Positions 1 to 8,032 of a DNA stretch of 21,434 nucleotides are shown here, piece by piece. This DNA comes from a virus. Where the stretch lies: positions 1 to 21,434 of the IMG/VR virus record IMGVR_UViG_3300041809_000338; one strand, 5' to 3'. The notes beneath the pieces were generated by a model. That model searched no databases. It had not been told where the DNA came from and worked only from the letters and a program-made list of their open reading frames with translations. The number at the start of each line of letters is the position of its first letter. The first letter of the stretch is position 1. A program made the translations under genes and the position numbers.

Positions 1-251
1 CAATGCGGGAAGGGGTGTAAATCGCAAGCTATTCCATCTCGTCGATGCGGGAAGGGGTGTAAATCGCAAGCGAGTCCATCTCGGCAATGCGGGAAGTGGT
101 GTAAATCGCCAGCTAGTCCATCTCGGCAATGCGGGAATTGGTGTAAATCGCAAGCTAGTCCATCTCGTCGATGCGGGAAGGGGTGTAAATCGCAAGCGAG
201 TCCATCTCGGCAATGCGGGAATGGGTGAAATTGCAAGCGAGTCCATCTCAC
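1..251 (+). repeat. Six tandem 42-bp repeat units inside the methyltransferase gene, the last with a 1-bp deletion
   Basis: Units begin at 1, 43, 85, 127, 169 and 211, with a degenerate partial seventh at 252. The first five are exactly 42 bp (14 codons). The sixth is 41 bp because GTGTAAATCG became GTGAAATTG. Units differ at only a few bases (cAATG/cGATG, aAGgGG/aAGtGG/aATtGG, CTAG/CGAG). In the methylase frame they encode a 14-aa unit of NAGxGVNRKxVHLG type. There are no spacers between units, so this is not a CRISPR array. Confidence 0.93.
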
Positions 252-712
252 CAATGCGGGAAGGGGTCTATGGCTGGATGCAAAACCTTTCGGAACGATT
301 GGAGCGCGTAAGGGTTTGTTGCGGCGACTGGCGGAGGGTGACTGGCGGACGTTCGGGTGATTCATTAAAACATTTCTTTGCTGCCGGAAACCGTTGTGCT
401 GTTTTTCTTGACCCGCCCTATTCAACCGAAGCCAACCGAAACGAGACGCTTTACCGCGAGGAAGATTTGGACGTGGCGCACGCCGTCCGCGAATGGGCAA
501 TCAGTCAAGGCAACGATCCGCGCCTTCGCATTGCATTATGCGGCTACGAAGGCGAACACGATATGCCGAAAGATTGGAGCGTTTTAGAGTGGAAGGCGCG
601 CGGCGGATATGCCTCGGTTGCCGACGGCGAAACGGACGCCAAAGACAACTGCAAACGCGAGCGGATTTATTTCTCGCCCCATTGCTTGAAAGGCGAGGCT
701 GAATTATTTTAA
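2..712 (+). CDS. DNA adenine methyltransferase, D12 class, C-terminal part (5' truncated by window)
   Basis: This is the C-terminal portion of an N6-adenine DNA methyltransferase. The frame is open from position 2, so the gene starts outside the window. The motif IV tetrapeptide DPPY is encoded at 410-421, in the context VFLDPPYS. After it come an LRIALCGYEGEH segment and a KARGGY segment, as in phage-type D12 methylases. The N-terminal FxGxG-type AdoMet-binding motif must lie upstream. Residues encoded before about position 290 come from tandem 42-bp repeats and read as copies of a 14-aa unit (NAGRGVNRKLVHLG-like). These fall where the target-recognition region of D12 enzymes usually lies. 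An internal ATG at 221 exists, but starting there would drop most of the enzyme. The likely role is self-modification of phage DNA against host restriction, or regulatory methylation. The family call is firm; specificity cannot be read. Confidence 0.85.
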   Translation, partial: NAGRGVNRKLFHLVDAGRGVNRKRVHLGNAGSGVNRQLVHLGNAGIGVNRKLVHLVDAGRGVNRKRVHLGNAGMGEIASESISPMREGVYGWMQNLSERLERVRVCCGDWRRVTGGRSGDSLKHFFAAGNRCAVFLDPPYSTEANRNETLYREEDLDVAHAVREWAISQGNDPRLRIALCGYEGEHDMPKDWSVLEWKARGGYASVADGETDAKDNCKRERIYFSPHCLKGEAELF

Positions 713-720
713 CCAACGCC

Positions 721-903
721 ATGAGCAAGTTCAACCGATCCGAAGCCAGAAAGACGCGCGTGGAAATCTGCGGCGCAACCCGCAAGCGGATATTCCATTC
801 GCACGAGGCCGCGTTTGAATTTATGCTTGACAAACCGGAATTGAAGCGGTCTTATGTCTGCCAGTATTGCTCATTCATTCATGTAACGAGCCACTCACAA
901 TGA
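721..903 (+). CDS. Small Cys-containing protein, possible zinc ribbon (60 aa)
   Basis: This is a short basic protein with C17, then a C47-x2-C50 pair followed by H54 near the C terminus (YVCQYCSFIHVTS). That spacing suggests a single zinc-binding ribbon or knuckle, as seen in many tiny phage proteins. It starts 8 bp after the methyltransferase stop and has no clear Shine-Dalgarno sequence. It overlaps the next gene by 4 bp (ATGA at 900-903), which supports a coupled operon and a real gene. The function is unknown; nucleic-acid binding is only an inference from the cysteine pattern. Confidence 0.65.
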   Translation: MSKFNRSEARKTRVEICGATRKRIFHSHEAAFEFMLDKPELKRSYVCQYCSFIHVTSHSQ

Positions 904-1433
904 ACGCAACTGAATCATTCTGCAACGCGCCTGAAAATCGGGGCAATCCGCTGGACGCGATAAGCGGTGAAGCAGATCCAAGCTGGACGGCAAACTGCGC
1001 CCGCGAATGCGGAACTTCCGAATCTACCGTTGCCGATGTCGTCGAATGGTATCAGGAAAACGTCCCGCAATCGAAAATTGATGAAACACAGCTTGACGCC
1101 GCCCGCGAAGTTCTGGCGCGAAACCGCGATGCCTTCCACTATCTGATTGAGTATCAATCAAACCAGAAAAAGGCGAAGGAAATCAGGATGTCAACCCGCG
1201 TGATGGCGCTTGAACTCGGCTATTGCACCGCCGCCGGCGCGAACAATGTCGCCGAACTCGCGCAGAAAATGCGATTCAAAAAGCAGACGGTCAACAAATG
1301 TTCAATCGCATTCCAGCCGAGATTGAAGCTGCCGCCGCGACCCGGACAAAGGACGGGAGAACAGCGCAAACACTTTTCCGATGTGGCAAACGAACGGATA
1401 AAAACCAAACAACAAACCAACTATGAGCAATGA
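900..1433 (+). CDS. Probable helix-turn-helix DNA-binding protein (177 aa)
   Basis: The start at 900 is chosen because it overlaps the previous stop as ATGA. The same frame is open upstream to an ATG at 867, but that would overlap the previous gene by 37 bp. Residues about 105-140 (ALELGYCTAAGANNVAELAQ, then KMRFKKQTVNKCSIAFQ) look like a helix-turn-helix, with KKQTVNKC in the recognition-helix position. They are followed by a basic Pro/Arg tail (LPPRPGQRTGEQRK). The N-terminal half is acidic and unrecognised. Placed in the block before the terminase, it could be a late-gene regulator. That role is inference; the HTH is a visual judgement. Confidence 0.6.
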   Translation: MNATESFCNAPENRGNPLDAISGEADPSWTANCARECGTSESTVADVVEWYQENVPQSKIDETQLDAAREVLARNRDAFHYLIEYQSNQKKAKEIRMSTRVMALELGYCTAAGANNVAELAQKMRFKKQTVNKCSIAFQPRLKLPPRPGQRTGEQRKHFSDVANERIKTKQQTNYEQ

Positions 1434-2046
1434 AATGACATACCCCGAACGCGCCGGAGCGATTGCGCGGGAAGCAAGAATCGAATGCTGCCAAACGGCG
1501 GCAAAGCACTGGAATCAGGCGGTCGAGGCCAAGCATGGAATTGACCGCGAAAAGATAAAGGCATTCAACGAACTGCGCGAGGCCGGCATAAGTTTGAACG
1601 AAGCCAGCGGGCGCGAGCAGCTTACGTTCAATGAGAACGGGCGCGAATTTGTCCGCAAGGAATTGCTGCCGCATTTGCCGGAAGGAATGACGGTATCGAA
1701 GGTGCAATGCTGCTGCCACATTGCCAACACCGTGCCGGAACCCGTCAAGACCATTGAGGAATTGCGGGTTGAACAGGACAAGATGGAGCCGTTTTTGACG
1801 GAACATTTTGGCGAATCGAAGAAGAAAATCGCGCTGACATCGCACAAGGCAAAGAACCTGTTTTCCACAATAGTCACCAAGACGGCGGATTGGGCGGCTG
1901 TTTTTGACGAGCTTGCCGTCGAGGAGCCGCTTGAACAATGGAGCGGCGAGAAGCTGGATGAGTTTATCGAGAAAACAAAGCCGATGGACGACCGCTACCA
2001 AGCGGCTGTGAAAATCAGACTTCACAGCAAGACGGTGAACGTATGA
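1423..2046 (+). CDS. Hypothetical phage protein (207 aa)
   Basis: I do not recognise this family. The protein is soluble, charged and mostly helical, with a Cys cluster at about residues 94-97 (KVQCCCH). It has no signal peptide or membrane segment. It overlaps the preceding gene by 11 bp and its stop overlaps the next start (ATGA at 2043-2046), so it belongs to the same operon. The leader before its ATG is A/C-rich (AAACAACAAACCAACT) with no Shine-Dalgarno sequence. The shadow ORF on the opposite strand (1291-2025) has lower plausibility because it runs against the coupled operon. Confidence 0.75.
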   Translation: MSNEMTYPERAGAIAREARIECCQTAAKHWNQAVEAKHGIDREKIKAFNELREAGISLNEASGREQLTFNENGREFVRKELLPHLPEGMTVSKVQCCCHIANTVPEPVKTIEELRVEQDKMEPFLTEHFGESKKKIALTSHKAKNLFSTIVTKTADWAAVFDELAVEEPLEQWSGEKLDEFIEKTKPMDDRYQAAVKIRLHSKTVNV

Positions 2047-2204
2047 CAGCCAAAAAGACCAAGCGATTTGCGTCCGGCTGTTTTGACGGCCAGAGATTCA
2101 CAATCGAAGTCGCGCCACAGGAAACTTTGGCGCAACTCAAAAAGCACTTCCGGGCGACGGTTGGACACGACCGGATAACGAAGGTGAAATGGTTCTGGAA
2201 ATGA
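2043..2204 (+). CDS. Small basic hypothetical protein (53 aa)
   Basis: This is a short ORF with both ends coupled to its neighbours. Its ATG overlaps the previous stop (ATGA at 2043), and its TGA overlaps the next ATG (ATGA at 2201). It begins MTAKKTKRFASGCFDGQRF and ends KVKWFWK, a basic, aromatic tail. The perfect stop/start chaining on both sides is the main evidence that it is translated. No function can be assigned. Confidence 0.6.
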   Translation: MTAKKTKRFASGCFDGQRFTIEVAPQETLAQLKKHFRATVGHDRITKVKWFWK

Positions 2205-2311
2205 AAAAGCGTTCACGCAAAACCCAAACCGACCGCGAGGCCGACAGGCTGTTCAAGGAATATCGCCGCCGTTGCGCCAAGTGGAAAAGAATTGGGATTA
2301 GGAAGAAATGA
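2201..2311 (+). CDS. Tiny highly basic hypothetical protein (36 aa)
   Basis: This 36-aa ORF begins MKKRSRKTQTDREADRLFKE and ends KRIGIRKK; about a third of its residues are Lys or Arg. It overlaps the previous stop and the next start by 4 bp (ATGA at both 2201 and 2308). The charge suggests nucleic-acid binding, perhaps an accessory to packaging because the small terminase follows. That is inference. An ORF this short could also be only a translational coupler between its neighbours. Confidence 0.5.
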   Translation: MKKRSRKTQTDREADRLFKEYRRRCAKWKRIGIRKK

Positions 2312-3135
2312 CCGACGACGAAACAAATCAGGGCGACGCGCCGGAAGTGCCGATGGCAGACGACGAGCTTGTGGAAAGGCTGGCCAAGTTCTCGCCAGCT
2401 GAGGCTTGCAACTTGCGGGTGCTTTACCACAAATATCTTCAAGGCGAGACGCAAAAGTGGCAGGAGGAAAAGCTGATTGCCTGCGGCATCATCGGCAGAA
2501 GGTCGGACTCCCAAATGGAGATGCCGCCAGAATGTTCACAGACCCAGATGGCGGCTCACCTGACGGAAAATTACGGAAAGCCAGTCGGCAAGGAATACTT
2601 CACGGCACAGGTCGCGTCTTGGATAAAAACGGAAGGCGCACCGGCTCCGGGCGCAAACCGGAAACTCAACACGGCTGATTTCATCAAGTGGTTTATGGCA
2701 AACAAGTGGGAAGGCGGAGCGACAAACGGCGGCGGGGATTCATCAATCGGGGCCGGCGCAAAGGCGAAACAGGAATTGTATGTTGTCCAGTTGCGCCGCG
2801 CTGAACGTGCGGACAAGGAAGAACAGCGCAAGTTTGAATCGCGATGGATGATAACCGACGATCACGATTTCTGGCTGGAGGGTGTTGTGACGCGCGCCCG
2901 GCAGTCGGTTCTTTCGATGCTCAAGCGGGTTGCGGAACTGGCAAAACAGGCGTCGAAGGAATCCGGCGCGGACGAAGCCATGACTGAAAAACTGATTGCC
3001 GAATTGCGCCCGAAACTGGACGCAGACTTTGAATCATGGCAGTCCGACTTCACGAAACAGGTTGAAGAACTGGATGTTGCGGCGCACGAATCTAGCGAAA
3101 CGAAAAAGGCAGAATTGAAGGTGAAGAAGTTGTGA
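2308..3135 (+). CDS. Probable terminase small subunit (DNA-recognition), 275 aa
   Basis: It sits directly upstream of the large terminase and is coupled to it. Residues about 76-130 have the layout of a winged helix-turn-helix of the Nu1 type: an SQTQMAAHLTENYG helix pair, a KEYFTAQVASWIKTEGAPAP segment, then NTADFIKWFMANK. A Gly-rich linker (residues 137-150) leads to a long charged helical C-terminal region (about 155-275), suited to oligomerisation and contact with the large subunit. At 275 aa it is longer than lambda Nu1 (181 aa). The start has a usable AGGA box (TTAGGAAGAAATG). Expected role: binding the packaging initiation site and recruiting the motor. The call rests on position plus the HTH pattern. 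Confidence 0.7.
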   Translation: MTDDETNQGDAPEVPMADDELVERLAKFSPAEACNLRVLYHKYLQGETQKWQEEKLIACGIIGRRSDSQMEMPPECSQTQMAAHLTENYGKPVGKEYFTAQVASWIKTEGAPAPGANRKLNTADFIKWFMANKWEGGATNGGGDSSIGAGAKAKQELYVVQLRRAERADKEEQRKFESRWMITDDHDFWLEGVVTRARQSVLSMLKRVAELAKQASKESGADEAMTEKLIAELRPKLDADFESWQSDFTKQVEELDVAAHESSETKKAELKVKKL

Positions 3136-5180
3136 TGCCATACCACCCATCCTCCGCCCTCCTCCGCGCCAAGAAAGCCATTAACCAAAAGGTTTTCAGG
3201 GGTGAGATTCATGAGAACCACGCCGGGAATGCCCACTTGAAAGAATTTCTGGCGTGCCATTTTCATCGGAAGATTATGCGTGATGCAAAACTTTCGACCA
3301 CGCGGCGGCAGGGGTTGAGGGCTGCAAACCAAATAGGCAAAACGCGCATTGGCGAGTGCATAATGATTTATCGCATGGAACACGACCCGGCGCACACGGT
3401 TGTTTATGACGAGACGATTGAAAAGAGCCGCGACCACATGAGCAACCGTTTTGGGCCGCTGCTGAAATCAATCCCGTCATTCGGTAAAATTTTCAAAGAC
3501 ATCATGGCGAACAATCGCTTTGACGTGACGACGCAGGACATCCGGCTGCCGGGCATGATATTCCGGGCGCGGCCTCTGAATGAGCAATGGACGCAATCCA
3601 TCACCGTGCGTTACGGGCTGATTTCAGACGCGGCATTGTGCGACCCGCGACAAGTGCGCCGGGCATTCGTTCGCTCGCGCCAGCATGAGAAAGATGATTT
3701 TTGGTTCGTTGAATCGCAGGGCGATGCGATGAATGGTCAGACCGGAGGCGGGTTCAAAGAGTTCATGGCGACAACGAACGACGCCAAACTTTGGGTCAGG
3801 TGTCCGCTTTGCCAGACCCGCCAGAGATTTATTTTCCACCACGAACGAACACAGGATACGCAAATTGTCGCGCCGCTGTCAGTGGCATCGCTTGATCGTG
3901 ATGCGTGGATTTCTCACAACAAACCAATCTTGCTTTCCGAAGAACGGAGGCACGCTGGATTCAAAGTTGAGGGCGAGTTGAAAAAGGATGATGGCAGCAT
4001 AAACGAACAGCAAATAATGCGGGCAACGGTTTATGAATGTCCGCACTGTGGCGGGATATGGCGTGATGACGGGCTGTTCGGTGAGACGCGGCGTTACCTT
4101 GACCGAGAAGCCGGGATGGATGAAAACTGGATTGCCACGCGCCCGGATGCGTTGCCGGGCTATCTCGGCTATTCGCTGCCAGTTTGGATTAACCCGATTA
4201 TTTCATGGGGCAGCGCGATGCTGTTTTTCAGGCAGGCAATGGAGGCGAAGAAAATGGGAAACCTGTCAAACCTTCAGGAGTTCCGAACGAAATGGGAAGG
4301 CGAAGATTGGGATTGTTCGGGAATTGGCTTCCGCGACCAAACCCCCGCTCCCGGCAGTTATGACCCGTTGCAATTGAAGGAATTGATTGCCAATGCTCAT
4401 TCGCTGGACATGACGGTAGATTGTCAAGAAGATGGCGATCACAAGCAGAAAACCGGCGTTTCAGTCACTGGCTGGTTTTGGGTGATAGTCAGAGTTTGGG
4501 GCAAGGATTCAAACAGCAAACAAACCACACGATTCTTTTGCAAGTCGTGGGACTATTGGATTTCGGTTCAAAAGTATTGGAACATTCCGAATGACAGGGT
4601 AATGATTGATTGCCTGTTTGACCCGGTTGGCGTTCGCAATAAGGCGGTGGAACAGCGGAAGATTATCAAACTGAACAAACCTCATCCCATTTTCAAGACG
4701 CTTGAAAAAACCGTGACGTGGAAGTTATTGCAGGCGGTGACGCGCCAGCAAAATTGGAAGCACAAGGATGGCAAGGAGCGGCCTTGGAGTGAGGAACAAC
4801 GAGACGGCGGATATGTCATCAATCCCAAAACAGGACGGCCAGAATGGATCACTGTGCCCAAAATTCTTTTCAACAAAAACCCGATCCGCCAGCAGGTGGA
4901 CGCGCTTTATACGAGGTCGCCGGGACTGCCTCAATTTGAATATCTTGACCGGGCGCACTTGAAGATGATGGATGGTTCGCCGGACGAGTTGACCTTGCGC
5001 GAAGAAACCGGCAAGCGGACTTATGAAAGCCAGATGGCCGCGCAAAATTACAACATGGAAAAGCATAAATATGTTGAAGAACATTCTGACGATCATTACT
5101 ATTGGTGCGAGCAGGCACAGGTGGTAAGGGCCGGAATGGACGGCCTTTTGGGGCTTGACTCGGTGTTTGTGGCAGAATGA
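3135..5180 (+). CDS. Terminase large subunit, lambda GpA family (681 aa from ATG)
   Basis: This is the packaging ATPase-nuclease of the GpA type. A Walker A-like loop AANQIGKT lies at about residues 64-71, followed by strand VVYDETIEKSRDHMSNRF. Two CxxC pairs (WVRCPLC near 221-227 and YECPHCGG near 301-308) match the Cys pairs of this family. GYLGYSLPVWINPIISWG and LQEFRTKWEGEDW match conserved GpA segments near the domain junction. MTVDCQEDGD near 427-436 and MIDCLFDP near 491-498 fit acidic positions of the C-terminal nuclease. The usual Walker B DE is not obvious: the equivalent segment reads GLISDAALCD. Length is close to lambda gpA (641 aa). Start choice: GTG at 3132 is immediately followed by ATG at 3135, and either is coupled to the small subunit stop. 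Confidence 0.9.
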   Translation: MPYHPSSALLRAKKAINQKVFRGEIHENHAGNAHLKEFLACHFHRKIMRDAKLSTTRRQGLRAANQIGKTRIGECIMIYRMEHDPAHTVVYDETIEKSRDHMSNRFGPLLKSIPSFGKIFKDIMANNRFDVTTQDIRLPGMIFRARPLNEQWTQSITVRYGLISDAALCDPRQVRRAFVRSRQHEKDDFWFVESQGDAMNGQTGGGFKEFMATTNDAKLWVRCPLCQTRQRFIFHHERTQDTQIVAPLSVASLDRDAWISHNKPILLSEERRHAGFKVEGELKKDDGSINEQQIMRATVYECPHCGGIWRDDGLFGETRRYLDREAGMDENWIATRPDALPGYLGYSLPVWINPIISWGSAMLFFRQAMEAKKMGNLSNLQEFRTKWEGEDWDCSGIGFRDQTPAPGSYDPLQLKELIANAHSLDMTVDCQEDGDHKQKTGVSVTGWFWVIVRVWGKDSNSKQTTRFFCKSWDYWISVQKYWNIPNDRVMIDCLFDPVGVRNKAVEQRKIIKLNKPHPIFKTLEKTVTWKLLQAVTRQQNWKHKDGKERPWSEEQRDGGYVINPKTGRPEWITVPKILFNKNPIRQQVDALYTRSPGLPQFEYLDRAHLKMMDGSPDELTLREETGKRTYESQMAAQNYNMEKHKYVEEHSDDHYYWCEQAQVVRAGMDGLLGLDSVFVAE

Positions 5181-5229
5181 ATTTATGAAAACTGAAATGC
5201 AACGAGTCATTGAAATGGCTAAACCGCTT

Positions 5230-5240
5230 TTGACTTTGGG
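5230..5240 (+). promoter_or_regulatory. TTGACT motif 20 nt upstream of the start at 5250
   Basis: TTGACTTTGGG runs on as CCATTGGAG directly into ATG at 5250. It is one of five TTGACT copies placed 20 or 21 nt before a start codon. The downstream part matches the CATT-N-G-N-G-ATG ending seen at 12562 and 15095. It lies in the 69-bp gap between the terminase and the next gene. Function unknown. Confidence 0.5.
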
Positions 5241-5249
5241 CCATTGGAG

Positions 5250-5870
5250 ATGGACGCAACTATCCAATGGCGCGAGCCGGAAATCTTTTCAGCCGGCGAC
5301 ACGCTCAAGTTCAACAAGTTTCTGCCGAATTATCTTCCGGCGGATGGCTGGGCTTTGACATACTCGGTTACGGATGAACTTCCAGATTCAGGGAACTTGG
5401 TGGATTCAATCTTTTCCACCCCATCGGCAACCGATCCATCGGTTCATTCAGTCAATGTGCCAAATTTCGGCGCTGGACTGGAAGCGGGCGATTACATATT
5501 AACGGGGGTGGTGGTTAATGCCGCCGGGAATCCATCAAAAAACATCGCGGCGGGCGAACGGCACACCTTTTACATCGGGGAACTGACTTTTGACCCGGAC
5601 TTGATGGACGGGCTTTCTTCCGCTCCGGTGACTACGTTTGTGCAGCGGATGATACCGATTTTGGAGGCGAAGATTGCCAGGCTTGAGGCTTACGACTTGA
5701 CGGAAACGGATGTCCAGCGGACAAGGTTTGTCATCGAGGACAAAACCAAGACGTATGAGCGATACTGGCGGCTGCTTGAGTTCCGAAATTATGAAAAGAA
5801 ACAGGAGCGCGCCTCGAACACGGGCCAAGACCAGAATTATGTGAGGCCGGTTTATGCTGGAGGATGGTAA
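5250..5870 (+). CDS. Probable head-completion/connector-type structural protein (206 aa)
   Basis: The N-terminal half is beta-rich (IQWREPEIFSAGDTLKF, then WALTYSV...GDYILTGVVVNAAG). The C-terminal third is a helical segment of the form TFVQRMIPILEAKIARLEA followed by TRFVIEDKTKTYERYWRLLEFR. This two-part layout matches a family of uncharacterised proteins often encoded between the large terminase and the portal of lambda-like phages; this is a recollection of sequence pattern, not a search. A TTG two codons upstream (5244) is an alternative start. ATG 5250 is preferred for its codon and because a TTGACT element lies exactly 20 nt upstream. The role in head assembly is inferred from position. 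Confidence 0.65.
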   Translation: MDATIQWREPEIFSAGDTLKFNKFLPNYLPADGWALTYSVTDELPDSGNLVDSIFSTPSATDPSVHSVNVPNFGAGLEAGDYILTGVVVNAAGNPSKNIAAGERHTFYIGELTFDPDLMDGLSSAPVTTFVQRMIPILEAKIARLEAYDLTETDVQRTRFVIEDKTKTYERYWRLLEFRNYEKKQERASNTGQDQNYVRPVYAGGW

Positions 5871-5873
5871 CGC

Positions 5874-6089
5874 ATGAACAAAACCATTTCCATCACACCA
5901 CAGGTCATGCTGGCATTGGTCGGCGGGGCGACGTTGCGGGCGGTGAATGTGCCGGCGGCGCGCGGGGGGAAGATTGTGAAGTCCGGCTACGATGCGGCGC
6001 GGCAGGAGTTCTGGGTGGAGGTGAGTTCGGATTCGTTTGAAAACCCGGAAATCCGGTTGCCGCAGACTTTTATTTTGGATGTTCAATGA
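5874..6089 (+). CDS. Small hypothetical head-module protein (71 aa)
   Basis: It has one of the few canonical ribosome-binding sites in the window: GGAGG, 10 nt before ATG 5874. Its stop overlaps the portal start (ATGA at 6086). It occupies the position of lambda gpW, between terminase and portal. However, its sequence looks beta-type (GYDAARQEFWVEVSSDSF) rather than the small helical gpW fold, so I do not call it gpW. It is a conserved-looking small head-module protein of unknown role. Confidence 0.65.
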   Translation: MNKTISITPQVMLALVGGATLRAVNVPAARGGKIVKSGYDAARQEFWVEVSSDSFENPEIRLPQTFILDVQ

Positions 6090-8029
6090 AATTTTTACAG
6101 CCTTCAACTTGGTTTGGCCGCAAGGCCTCGCAAAGCGTTGTCGAGGAAATCCAGACGCTTCCCAACGTCAGGCCGGAATCGGTAGCTTTCGCCAATTCTC
6201 AAATCCATAAATTTGCCCGGATGAAAGAAGTGGTTGGCGACCTGATGGAGTCCTCCGCCAGGTTGCAACGTTCTTATGATGCCGGGGTTTCAACAGCTTT
6301 CAACGCTGATTTCAAGGGGACTTATGGCACGGCCAACACGGAGATTTTTAACGACTTTTACAAGGTCTGGGCGCGGGCGCGCACGCTGGCAAAGGACACC
6401 CCGCAAGGCAAGGCAATTCTCCGAACCCACAGAAACAACATTGTCGGACATGACCCGTTCAAATTGACGATGAAGGTCGGGGCCACGGTGGACAAGCCGC
6501 ATCCGAAATCCGGCGTGACGGTGAAAGTATTTGAGGCAGAGAATGATACAAACCAGTTGATAGAAGCGGAATGGAGACAGCAGGGCTTGCCGGAAAACTT
6601 CACCGTGCGCGGGACAATATCATCTTTGGAAGCCTATAACCAGATTGTGAATGAGGCAAAAACGGTTGGAAGCATTCTAATCCGACTGTGGGACAATGTG
6701 GACAATGAATCTGGTTTTGCGATTGACCTTTTGGAGAGTGACCGTTTGCAGCCTAATTACATGGCCAAGTCTCAACCCGGAGACAAATTCGGAGCAGGAA
6801 ACCAAATTCGCGGCAGCATTGAATACGACAAGATGGGCAAACCTCTGGCGTATTGGATTCTGACGCGGCATCCCGGAGAGTATTACATCGGTCAAAACTA
6901 TCCCGGTGGCGCTGCAAAGGACTTCGTTAGGGAACAGGTTCCCGCGAAGGACATCATTCATTTCAACAACCTGCGCGACCGGGCGGAACAGGAAATCGGA
7001 TTCACGGAACTGGACGCCTGCATACAGGCAATTTGGCGGTTGTTCCAATATCAGAAGGCGCTTACATACGCTTCAATTTCGTCCTGCATGAAGCCGTTTT
7101 GGATCAAGAAAAACTATCCGACCGGAATGCAATACTCGCCGGATGATTTTAGTCGCATGGTGGAGGGTTTTTCAAAGGGATCAGGACTGCCGGGCGAATT
7201 GGGAAATCCAGTCTTGGCGCAGCAGGGAATCAAGCAGCGCCAAAGCACGGAGGTTCCAGGCTCGACTCTGGAATTAGAATACGGCATGGAGTTGATGCAG
7301 ACCGACCCCAAATTCCCAATTGAGGCCGCGCATGAATTCAGGATGGACAACGACAAGGAAATCGCGGCGGCGGCGGCGGTTTCGTATGCTGATTTGACGG
7401 GGGATTTTCAATCGCTCGGCTACATTGCGGCCCAGATGTCACAGCGTCCGTCCCGTGACGAGGCGATGGTTTTTCAGGAACACATGATAATGGTTGTGGT
7501 ATCCCGCATTTTCAAAAGATGGCTGCGGGCGGCGTGCATGAATGGAGTCTTGGACGGGCTGGCATCACGACAGAAGGAAATCATTCGGGCGGCTCATTTT
7601 CGCGGAAAGCGGTTCCCGTTCACCGACGAATTGCGTGAAGTGCAGGCGCTTGTTTTGAAGCTGGACGCCAAACTTATTTCTCCGCAACGCGCACAGGACA
7701 TCATGCCGGATGGCGATGACATTGAAAACGTCATTGCCGAATGGTCGCAATGGAATGAGCGTTGCGAGGCCTATGGAATCCCGTTGATGGATGCTCCAAC
7801 GGCAGTCACCGAAAAAGAGATGCAGGCCGAACCGAACGAGAACGGCGATTTGCCGACAGCGCAAGATGGTGGAGATGCCGCGCAACCGCCGGCCACAACC
7901 AAGCCGTCAAAAGCAAAGGGCAGCGTGACGGCAAAGGGTCAAAAGCCGGGGACACAAGGCCGGTCAAGCCATCAGCGGAACTGGAACAGCGCGGCGCTGA
8001 CGCGGCAACTGCTTTCGGAAACAATCTAA
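6086..8029 (+). CDS. Phage portal protein, lambda gpB family (647 aa)
   Basis: This is the portal vertex subunit, which forms the dodecameric DNA channel and docks the terminase. The N-terminal region has the family pattern of an R-rich loading segment (RARTLAKDTPQGKAILRTHR) followed by NNIVGHDPFKLTMKVG. Conserved-looking core segments follow: QIVNEAKTVGSILIRLWD, KDIIHFNNLRDRAEQEIGFT, and, near residues 433-450, SYADLTGDFQSLGYIAAQM, equivalent to the YxxLTxDxSxxNYSS-type segment of lambda portals. The C-terminal 60 residues are a low-complexity, Lys/Gln/Gly-rich tail. Length is above lambda gpB (533 aa), mostly because of that tail. It follows the 71-aa gene with an ATGA overlap. Confidence 0.9.
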   Translation: MKFLQPSTWFGRKASQSVVEEIQTLPNVRPESVAFANSQIHKFARMKEVVGDLMESSARLQRSYDAGVSTAFNADFKGTYGTANTEIFNDFYKVWARARTLAKDTPQGKAILRTHRNNIVGHDPFKLTMKVGATVDKPHPKSGVTVKVFEAENDTNQLIEAEWRQQGLPENFTVRGTISSLEAYNQIVNEAKTVGSILIRLWDNVDNESGFAIDLLESDRLQPNYMAKSQPGDKFGAGNQIRGSIEYDKMGKPLAYWILTRHPGEYYIGQNYPGGAAKDFVREQVPAKDIIHFNNLRDRAEQEIGFTELDACIQAIWRLFQYQKALTYASISSCMKPFWIKKNYPTGMQYSPDDFSRMVEGFSKGSGLPGELGNPVLAQQGIKQRQSTEVPGSTLELEYGMELMQTDPKFPIEAAHEFRMDNDKEIAAAAAVSYADLTGDFQSLGYIAAQMSQRPSRDEAMVFQEHMIMVVVSRIFKRWLRAACMNGVLDGLASRQKEIIRAAHFRGKRFPFTDELREVQALVLKLDAKLISPQRAQDIMPDGDDIENVIAEWSQWNERCEAYGIPLMDAPTAVTEKEMQAEPNENGDLPTAQDGGDAAQPPATTKPSKAKGSVTAKGQKPGTQGRSSHQRNWNSAALTRQLLSETI

Positions 8030-8032
8030 ACT

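Noticed and set aside
1-251. CRISPR array from the regularly spaced repeats at the left end
   Set aside because: The units are contiguous 42-bp copies with no unique spacers, and they are in frame with a methyltransferase ORF.
1291-2025. Minus-strand ORF of 244 aa
   Set aside because: It lies opposite two plus-strand genes that are linked by stop/start overlaps. Its Leu/Arg/Phe-rich composition is typical of an antisense shadow.
5155-5180. TTGACT at 5155, 22 nt before an ATG at 5177
   Set aside because: It lies in the terminase coding sequence (Leu-Asp-Ser), and the ATG opens only a three-codon reading frame, so I did not count it in the start-associated set.
5185-5358. Small plus-strand ORF beginning MKTEMQRVIEMAKP after the terminase
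   Set aside because: More than half of it overlaps the 5250 gene in another frame, and its second half has Ser/Arg-rich shadow composition. A short leader peptide cannot be excluded, but support is weak.
5874-6089. gpW head-tail joining protein
   Set aside because: Size and position fit, but the sequence looks beta-type and lacks the small helical gpW pattern, so it stays hypothetical.
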